From Micractinium sp. NFX-FRZ (taxonomy: Eukaryota > Chlorophyta > Trebouxiophyceae > Chlorellales > Chlorellaceae), in NCBI GenBank assembly GCA_029339195.1, contig JAPTJF010000050.1, positions 62,001 through 126,000 of the forward strand: a stretch of DNA of 64,000 bases. The letters are read 5' to 3'. Both the position numbers and the translations under genes were made by a program. The notes under the pieces were generated by a model that made no database searches, was not told the origin of the DNA, and was given only the letters and a program-made list of their open reading frames with translations. Shown here piece by piece: positions 56,587-64,000 of this stretch (its first letter is position 1; each line of letters opens with the position of its first letter).

Positions 56587-59274
56587 ATGAAAGCGGTGGT
56601 GACAGGAGGCGGTGGATATGTTGGGCACTGGCTGGGCTTGGCCCTTGTGGCTGCTGGCTACCAGGCCTTGCTCCTGGATGTGCACCCCCCTTCCGTCCCG
56701 CTGGCTGGGGACCTGTCCTTTGCCGCCGCCGACGTCCGCGATGAAACAGGTGCAGTGGGATAGCATTGGGAAGGGCTAGTGGGGGTAGTGCCGCTGCGTG
56801 GGTGCTGGGTAGAGAGGTTTTGGCAGGAGACCCATTGGCATCGTAACCGGAGACCCGTTGGCTGGGATAAAGTGCCTGCTGCCCAGCAAGCCTCCGCCAT
56901 GCCCTGCCAGACCCCACAGCTCACTCACCGCTGCCGCCGCCCCCGCCCTGGGCCCCACGCCACTTGCCCTCCCCGCAGCCCTGGCGGTTCACTTCCAGGG
57001 CGCCGACGCCGTGTTCCACCTCGCCTCCTACGGCATGAGCGGCCCTCAGCAGCTGCAGCACCGGCTGGTGGAAGCCATCAACGTGGGCGGAATGCAGGCA
57101 GTGATTGGTGCTGCACTGACCGCTGGCGTGCCTCGCCTCGTCTACCTCAGCACCTACAACGTTGTGTCAGGCGGCGGGCGGCGTGTGGAGGCTGGAGACG
57201 AGTCGCTGCCCTACCTGCCCCTGCACCTGCACCCGGATGCATACTCCCGCAGCAAGGCAGTGGCGGAACAGGTGCGCAAGCGGTGGGGACTGGGCAGGGT
57301 GGGGTGGGGTGGGGGGAGGACCTGCAGTAGGCAGGGTGCGATGGGGTGCGGGAGCAGGGATGGCGGGTGCTTCAAGTGTGTCCTGCATGTTGTTGGGTGC
57401 ACACATTGCAGCTCTGCGCTGTGAGGCGCAGCAGCGAAAGCTGCAGGAAGCGAAGAGCCGGTGCTGACGTGGCAGTGGCTGCCCCATCCCTTGCCCCCAC
57501 CCATGCATGCAGACGGTGCTGCGTGCCAACATGACGCCGCTGCCTGGGCGCCCAGGCCAGTACCTGCGCACATGCGCGCTGCGGCCGGCTGGCATCTACG
57601 GTGCGCGGGCTGAGGGCAGGGCGCTTTGGCTTGCCCACAATGCTTGGCACGCCCGTCATCAGTGCTCGCCCTCAACTCTTGGACCCCTGCCCCGCTCGCT
57701 TGGTGCAGGCCCTGGCGAGCAGCGGCACCTGCCACGCATGTGAGTCTTTGCCCAGTTGGGGCCTTGCACCCTTCTCCTGCCAGGCAGCTGCGGACGCTTC
57801 TGCCAGGCAGCTTCACACGGCCGAAGCATCCAGCAAGGCAGCTACAGAAAGAAGCGTCCAGCAAGGCAGCACATCCAGTCAGCGCCAGCTCAAGCCCCAA
57901 TAGTGCGTTGCCCCCCCCCTGCCCCCCCATCAGAGTGCGCTACCTGGAGTCGGGCCTCTTCTGCTTTGTCATTGGCCCGCCGGAGGACGGCATCGTGGAC
58001 TGGCTGCATGTGAGCGCTGCCGGGTGCAGCCGCCCAGGACAGCAGCTCAAAGGACACAATTTGCGCCAGCTGGCAGGCCCTGCCCCTCCCCCTCTCACTC
58101 GCCTCGAGCCTTCTCCGACCTTGCAGCGCTTCCTGCCCGCAAAACATCCACACCTGACAGCTCCTGCGCCCTTGTGCTCCCGGCGCTCTCCGCTCAACCT
58201 GCTCCCCTCCCGTCCCCTGCCCTGCCCTGCCCTGCCTGCCCGCCTGCCAGGTGGACAACCTGGTGGCAGCCAACCTGCTGGCAGCAGAAGCGCTCTCAGC
58301 GGAGAGGCAGCACGTGGCAGCGGGGCAGGTGCGTGCGGGCATCAGGGGTGGGGCAGGCAAGTATGCTGCCAGCATGGCGCAGCATGTGCCGTCCTTTGCC
58401 AGGGACACACGCTTGCGCGTTTGCCGCTGCCACCACCCGTGAGCCATCCGTTTTCGACTTAAACTTTACCCGTGCCCCAGGCTTACTTCCTGCATGACGA
58501 CTGGCCGGGCGTCACCTCACGCGTCAACAACTTTGAGTTCCTCCGGCCGCTGGTGGAGGGGCTGGGGCACCCCATGCCGCGCCTGGCGCTGCCTCCCCGC
58601 CTCATGTACTGCCTAGCGGCCTTGATGGAGCTGCTGTACCGCATGCTGCTGCCGGTGGTGGATCTGGGCCGCCTCTTCATGCTCACCCGAGCAGAGGTGC
58701 TGAAGAGCAGCGGGTGAGCGGGGGCAGGGAGGAGTATGGCAGCCGGGTAGTGGGGTTTGTGAGCACCCCGCTGGGCTAACCAGTCACTAGCTCCTACCAC
58801 TGCCCGACACCTCCTTGCCCCTATGCTTGGTGCACCGCCACCCATCGCAAATGAGCTCCACCTCGGCCTGCCACTGCTGCTCGTGCAATCCACTGCGAGT
58901 CCCACCCTGCGCCTGCGCTCTGCTCTTGCGCCCGCATCCAAACACTGCCTGCTCCTGCTGCCCCCTCTGGCCGCAGCACCCACTGGTTCTCAGCGGGCAA
59001 AGCACGCAGGGAGCTGGGCTACAAGCCTGAGCGCCACAGCTTCCAGCCAGTTGTGCACTGGTTCCTGGAGCGTGGGCACGGCCGGCAGGCCAGCAAAGCA
59101 CCACATCGGCAGCAGGGGCAGCAGCGGCGGCGATGCAGTGCGCTTGCGTCGGCCTCGTGGCAGCAGCTCGTGCAGGCGCTGGCAGCGGTGCTGATTGCCT
59201 GCGCCGTGCTGCTGCTGCAGCTTGGCATTGCAGCTGCATGTGGACGGTTGATTAGGCATGCAAGTATGGTGTGA
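56587..59274 (+). CDS. SDR42E / 3-beta-hydroxysteroid dehydrogenase-like membrane enzyme
   Basis: Extended short-chain dehydrogenase. The start ATG at 56587 gives MKAVVTGGGGYVGHWLGLAL, with the GxGxxG NAD(P) loop; an ATG three codons upstream (56578) is possible. Then LLLDVHPPS, FAAADVRDE, GADAVFHLASYGMSG, NVGGMQAVIGAALTAGVPRL, VYLSTYNVVSGG, the catalytic YSRSK, LRPAGIYG, a 31-nt micro-exon GPGEQRHLPR, IVRYLESGLFCFVIG, GIVDWLHVDNLVAANLLAAE, AYFLHDDWPGVTSRVNNFEF, LKSSGTHWFSAGKARRELGY and a C-terminal hydrophobic anchor (LVQALAAVLIACAVLLLQLG). This matches SDR42E1-like and plant 3-beta-HSD/D proteins, which act on sterols; the substrate here is inferred. Divergent from TBCCD1. Confidence 0.87.
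57709..57739 (+). other. 31-nt micro-exon of the SDR42E-like gene
   Basis: Flanked by GGTGCAG and GTGAGT. It supplies GPGEQRHLPR plus two bases of Ile, joining AGIYG to IVRYLESG, a conserved stretch of extended SDRs. Skipping it would shift the frame. Confidence 0.85.
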
Positions 59275-59543
59275 GCATGAGCACTGCAAAGCTGTCAGGG
59301 CACAATGCCGTGCCAGAGCGCCTTGTGCCCAAGGTGGGCCTTTCGGTGGCAGCCACCACCTGGGCGGTGCCAACATGGCCTAGCGTGGAGGGGCACCCGA
59401 AGCCTGGCGTTTCCGCATAGCAGCTGTTCCCGACATCAGCATTGGGTTCATCGGTTCCCACACACGTTTCTGTCTCCCTGCACGTTGCACCCCTCGATGG
59501 AGGGCACCCGCTGCCGCTAGCAGCCGGGAGCGGGGAAAGGGCC

Positions 59544-61817
59544 ATGTTGCGACAGGCAGAGTGCGATCCAGGGGCTGTCTTGTGGATCCAGCGCTACTTT
59601 GGAGACTGCGTTTACAAGTGAGGGCTGGCCGAGCGGCAGTCCCCTCTCTTCACCGTCCAGTTGCCGTTTGCGGGAACAATGCGAGCTCCCATGCAGCCCG
59701 CCACGCCGCCCGCCACACTACACTGCTGCCAGTTCTGTGCCGCCGCCGCCACTGGCTCTGCTCGCCCACGCCTTTTGCTTATTTGCACCCCTCTGCCCCC
59801 CACAGTGCGCGTGACATGGTGGGCTTCTCTGCCGGACTGGCCAGCATCTGCTGTTGGCTGGTGGCACAAATGCCTCAGCTCTACCGCAACTACAAGACCA
59901 AGTCTGCAGAGGCGCTGAGCCCCTGGTTCCTGGCCGAGTGGCTGCTGGTGGGTGGGGTGGGCGGGTGGGTGGCCCAGTTGCCGGTCAGTGGGCGGTGCGC
60001 TGTAGCAGGCACAGCTCGTGCGGCAGGGGTGGCACGCAATCTGTTGTGAAGCATGCAAGCGCGCATCTTCCCGCCTTGCCCCACCCACCTGCGTCCTGCT
60101 CTCCGCTCTACGCCGCATCCACACAACCAGTCCCTGTCAGTATCACTTGCCCGCTTCTCCACACGATTGCAACGCTTTACCTTCTTGGGCGCGCTGCAAT
60201 CACGCACCCTCTCCCCTCATTGCACCCGTTTCATGGCACCCGTGCCTCTGACGTTGTGCCCCCGCAGGGCGACACCTGCAACCTGCTGGGCGCCCTGCTC
60301 AAGGGGGACCAGCTGCCCACAGTGGTGTTCACAGCGCAGTACTTCATCTGCGTGGATGCCGTCATGATGGTGCAGTACCTGTGAGCTGGGCAAGGGGAAG
60401 CTGAGGGGCAGCTGGGGGCCAGTCAGTTGGGCAGTACCCTGTCATTGCGGAGATGCTGGGGACAGCTGCGTGGTACAGGAGAGGCGATGTCTTGGGGCTT
60501 ACAGCTTGCGCCTCAAACAATGGCATTTCATTTGTCATTCGTTTGTCTCTGCAGCTACTACATGAGCCTGCAGCGGCGGCGGGAGCGGGTGGCGGCAGCG
60601 CGGCGCCACCGGCACCAGCACCACCACCGGCGGCACCACCACCAGCACACCAGCGGCGGTGGAGCCAGCGCGGGCCTTGGGCCGCATCCACAGCAGCAAC
60701 ACGAGCAGCCCCGCTCGGGCGAGCGGGATGGGCACGGGTCAGGGGGAGCAGGGGCAGCTCACGAGCATGCTGACCAGGATGCAGAGGGGGAGATTGGGGT
60801 AGGTGCGGTGGGCGGCAGCGCTGGCGCCGGCGCTGATGCCCGTGCCGGCGGCAGCGGCGGCGGCACAGGGGTGCCTGTCGTGGTGGCTGGCGGCGGGCGA
60901 GACGTGTCGTTCCGGCCGCAGCGCACCCTGGCCTGCCTGGGTGCGCTGCTGCTGGTGGCGCACCTGCAACCGGCGGCCCAGCAGCGGCAGCAGTGGCAGC
61001 CAATAGAAGCAGCAGGATCAGGGGTCGGAGCGACAGCGGCATTAGCAGCAGCAGCGGCAGGGGCAGAAGCAGGGCGTGGGGAGCCCGGGGCGCTCAGCAG
61101 GCGACGGCTGCTGCAGACAGCTGTGGCTGCCCTGGGCAGCAGCGGCGGCAGCGGCTGGGGCATGCTCTTCTCCGCCTGGTCTTAGTGAGCCTGCCTGCCC
61201 GCCCGCCTGCCTGCCCGCCCGCCCGCTGCCTGCCCGCCCGCCTGCTTGCAGCCTGCCAGGCTCTTGCTGCCGTGCATGTGCTGTATTGCAACAGTGGCTC
61301 TATGGTGTGAACAGCGCGCTTTGGCGCGTGCATGCCCACCTGTAACTTGCCTTCTCTGCACAATCCCTGAAGCATGCCTGCCCACCGCCTGAGCTCCCCG
61401 CGCCCCAGAGTCCTCATCCCCTCCTCTGCTGCCTCATCACGCCCCCGCACCCCGCCCCACCCCACCCCTGTCCCCTGCAGCACCGCGGGCACCGTGCTGG
61501 GCTACTGCTCCTCCGTGCTCTACCTCACCAGCCGTGTGAGCCAGATTTGGAAGAACCACAAGCGGCGCTCCGCGGAAGGGCTGGCCATCTCCATGTTCCT
61601 GTGCGCCATTGCAGCCAACTCCCTCTACGGCGCCTCCATCCTCATCCGCTCCTACAACTGGGAGGAGCTGCAGTCGTCGCTGCCCTGGCTGATTGGGAGC
61701 CTGGGCACGGTGGCTCTGGACTTGACCATCTATGTGCAGGCACGCGTGCTGGGCACGGGGCGTGGCGGGCAGAAGCACCACCCCAGCGACGAGGATGAGC
61801 CGCTGCTGCAGGCGTGA
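59544..61817 (+). CDS. PQ-loop repeat transporter (YPQ1/PQLC2-like, 431 aa)
   Basis: Exons 59544-59617, 59806-59947, 60268-60380, 60555-61184 and 61481-61817 give 431 residues. PQ-loop 1 is MVGFSAGLASICCWLVAQMP then QLYRNYKTKSAEALSPWFLA; the second is SSVLYLTSRVSQIWKNHKRR then SAEGLAISMFLCAIAANSLY, with SQ in place of PQ. Seven helices are expected, as in lysosomal/vacuolar cationic amino-acid exporters YPQ1 and PQLC2. Between helices 3 and 4 lies a 200-residue insert rich in His, Arg, Gly and Ala (RRHRHQHHHRRHHHQH) followed by PQRTLACLGALLLVAHLQ. The C-terminus EDEPLLQA contains an acidic dileucine-type EPLL signal, consistent with vacuolar sorting. TGTAA at 61952. Substrate not determinable. 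Confidence 0.88.
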
Positions 61818-61951
61818 CTCACTCGGTTGCTTTGAGCAGCGGCGCCCTGACGGCATGCGCTGTTGAGGCGCTCGTTGGTGGCAGCAGCACAGCCCTTGAT
61901 GTGCACCCAGTTTTTTTCTTTTTCTTTTGCTGCCCCGACAAGTCACACCCC

Positions 61952-61956
61952 TGTAA
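61952..61956 (+). terminator. Poly(A) signal TGTAA of the PQ-loop gene
   Basis: TGTAA 135 nt after the stop at 61817, following a T-rich run (61911-61928). Confidence 0.5.
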
Positions 61957-62115
61957 TAGTACCATACTATCAAAACACCCTGCTACATTATCTTCCTAGC
62001 TTCCCTCATCCTGCCCGCTGCGTGCTCCTCAGCACTGCTCCTCAGCACGGTTTGCAATTGCGGTTTCACAGCACACTGCTTGCAAACAAAGGCTCAAGGA
62101 AGGGCAGCAGCAGCA

Positions 62116-64000
62116 TCATGCCAGCAAGCGGCGCAGCGCGTCGCACGCCTGCCGCAGTGCGATTGCCCAGCTGGCGTGCTGCTCACACTCGCAAGCCGCC
62201 ATGCCTGCCTGGATGCTGTCTGCACAGCGGACGCAGCGCCTGAGTGCCACCTTGACTCGCTCACCGCCGCTGCCGTACACGAGCGCCCAGAGGGCGTGCG
62301 CCGCCGCCGCCGCCCGCCCGCCCTGCCCCGCTGCCGCCCCCACCGCATCCAGCATCCCCTGCAGCGCCCCCGCTTTGCCTGCCAGGTGAGCCTTGGCATC
62401 GGGGTGCAACGCCAGCTGGCGCAGCACGAGCATAGCTGCCTCTGCTGCTGCCGCTGGCGTGCTGGGCTGCTGCTGCCCCGCCAGGTCTAGAAGCATGGTC
62501 AGCATGTCACCCGAGGGCGCAGAGCAGCGCAGCAGCGCACGCTGGCCCTCAGGCTGCGCCCCCAGGTCCGCCATAACCTGCAAGGTGGGCAGCAGCCGCC
62601 GCCACTCCTTGCCAGCAGCGCAATCTTGCAGGTGGCGCAGGGCGCGCTGCGGGAGGCCGCTGCTGTGGACCAGGGCTCGCGCGCCGTCGGGCGTGGCGGC
62701 AAAGCTGGAGAGAGCGGAGGCCGCAGCGCCAGCGGTGCTGAGCGTGCTGCTTGACAGCAGCATGGCCAGCAGGCGCTCCAGCAGCGGCGGTTCACCTGCG
62801 GGCAAGGGGCCGGGGGCGGCTGGTGGGTGTGCTTGCTTGAACGCTCCATGCTGGGCGACACAAGATGCATGGTGGTAGCCTGTCTTCCAGTGCCACTCGC
62901 CACCACATGTATACCCCTGTCCAGCACCCCTCACCAGTGGTGCTGCACGCGTGGCGAGCTTGCTGCGAGTTGCCAAACACGCAGCTCAGCAGGCCCAGCA
63001 TGGTGTGCTGCACAGCCACAGCAGTACCAGGCTCCAGCAGCTGGCATGCCAACCCCAGCAGGCCTGCCGCTGCCAGGGCATCACAGCTGGCTGTGCTGTT
63101 CACCGCCAGCTGCTGCAGGAGGCTCAGCCGCGGCAAGAGCGCCTGCTGCTTGCTGCCCGCCGCCTGCCTCGAGCTGCTGCTGTCGCCGCCGCCAGGCGCT
63201 GCCGTCGCAAAGCCAGGGCTTTGCGCTGCAGTCGGCACCTGCTTCTGCTGCTTCTGCTCCCGCTGCTGCTGCTGCTGCTGCTGCTGCTCCCTGCGGGGCT
63301 CGCCGTTCTCCTTGGCTGCAGCGGGCGCCCGCGAGCCAAACGCCAGCTGAGCAGCGGGCCGGGCAAGGCGGCCAGCACCGCGCTGCTTCTTCAGCTGCTG
63401 CAGCTTGCTGGCTCTGCTGGATGCTGCCGCTGTTGCTGCTGCTGCTCCTGACTGTGCTGGCGCCGCTTGTGCTGCTGTGGCAGGTGCAGCGAGGCATTGG
63501 GCAGCAGCACGTGGGGCATCGCCTCCTGCTCCTGCCAGGCCGCGGCACTGGTCCAGCAGCGTGCTGTGAAGCCCCACATCCAATGCCACGCCCTTGGCTG
63601 ACTGGCTGTGCACCAGCAGACCGCCAAGAGCCGCCCTCAGAACGACCTGCTGCTGCTGCTGCTGCTGCGCTGGGTGCTGCATGCTCTGTACTGCACCAGC
63701 TGCTAGCGACGAGGCAAGCAGCACCACCAGATGTGTGCACAAGACTGCCCCTACCGGCTGGCGGTCCGCGTCGACGCTGCCTCCGCTGGAGGACGACAGC
63801 CCCAGCTGGTGCTCAGCGCCGGAGGGCCCCAGCAGGAAGGCGGCCGCCGTCTCCTTGTGCTGCAGCAGCACTGCCAGCAGGCGGCAGCAGGCAGCGACCA
63901 GGCCTGGTGGGCACCCACTGCCCTGCACCGGCCCTGCCATTGCAGCCGCCAATGCTGACGCAAGCGGCAACGGCTGGCAGCTGCATGCAGCCTGTGCCTG
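62116..64000 (-). CDS. ARM-repeat protein, possibly rotatin-like (5' end beyond window)
   Basis: Two exons are visible, 64000 to about 62937 and about 62798-62116, joined as CSTTGEPPLLERLLAM. The reading frame is open to the window edge, so the N-terminus is missing. Helical repeats: LVAACCRLLAVLLQHKETAA, VVLRAALGGLLVHSQSAKGV, LLQQLAVNSTASCDALAAAG, VQHTMLGLLSCVFGNSQQA, LQVMADLGAQPEGQRALLRC, AAMLVLRQLALHPDAKAHL, AAAHALWALVYGSGGERVKV. Between them is a disordered segment with poly-Gln. The final ALWALVYGSGGERVKVALRR resembles the C-terminal end of rotatin, a centriole assembly protein, but the match is from memory of the pattern and short; treat it as a suggestion. ARM-type architecture is the firm part. 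Confidence 0.6.

Overview
The window reads as nuclear DNA of a green alga, most likely a Chlorella-like trebouxiophyte. It is very GC-rich, every gene is split by many short introns (GT-AG, a few GC-AG), and the proteins are plant-type: a DXR with the plant PPPAWPGR region, tocopherol cyclase VTE1, an ABA4-type DUF4281 protein, a plastid NCS1 nucleobase transporter, plastid uroporphyrinogen decarboxylase, a DUF506 protein and an SnRK2-like kinase. TGTAA poly(A) signals of the chlorophyte type follow several stop codons. I see no rRNA, tRNA, CRISPR array or transposase. The species is inferred, not proven.

Layout: 1-2.9 kb SnRK2-like kinase (minus, 3' end outside the window); 3.4-6.8 kb DXR (minus); 7.3-9.0 kb an F-box protein fused to an MBD4-type DNA glycosylase (plus); 9.5-16.8 kb three F-box/leucine-rich proteins, two of them head-to-head paralogues; 17.4-18.3 kb a small coiled-coil protein; 19.4-22.7 kb plastid NCS1 transporter; 23.3-25.2 kb RING protein; 26.0-27.5 kb CFAP73/CCDC42-type axonemal protein; 28.2-30.0 kb unknown plastid protein head-to-head with 30.3-33.4 kb uroporphyrinogen decarboxylase; 34.0-34.9 kb ABA4-like; 35.2-39.3 kb ATG6/Beclin 1 head-to-head with 39.5-41.6 kb SNARE USE1; 42.1-43.8 kb DUF506; 45.0-46.7 kb AIG2-like cyclotransferase head-to-head with 46.9-49.9 kb VTE1; 50.2-56.2 kb TBCCD1 head-to-head with 56.6-59.3 kb an SDR42E/3-beta-HSD-like enzyme; 59.5-61.8 kb PQ-loop transporter; 62.1 kb to the right edge an ARM-repeat, possibly rotatin-like protein.

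Themes: plastid isoprenoid, tetrapyrrole and tocopherol metabolism (DXR, HEME, ABA4-like, VTE1); endomembrane and autophagy (ATG6, USE1, PQ-loop); and a set linked to cilia or centrioles (CFAP73, TBCCD1, perhaps rotatin) in a lineage usually described as non-flagellate. Genes are tightly packed and many share short divergent promoters (about 180-580 bp).

The two most unusual signals are the single-gene fusion of an F-box to an MBD4-like glycosylase, next to three more F-box genes, and a recurrent pattern in which a decayed copy of an exon edge, often with its splice site, lies inside the adjacent intron. I can see the second pattern clearly in six genes and weakly in a seventh.
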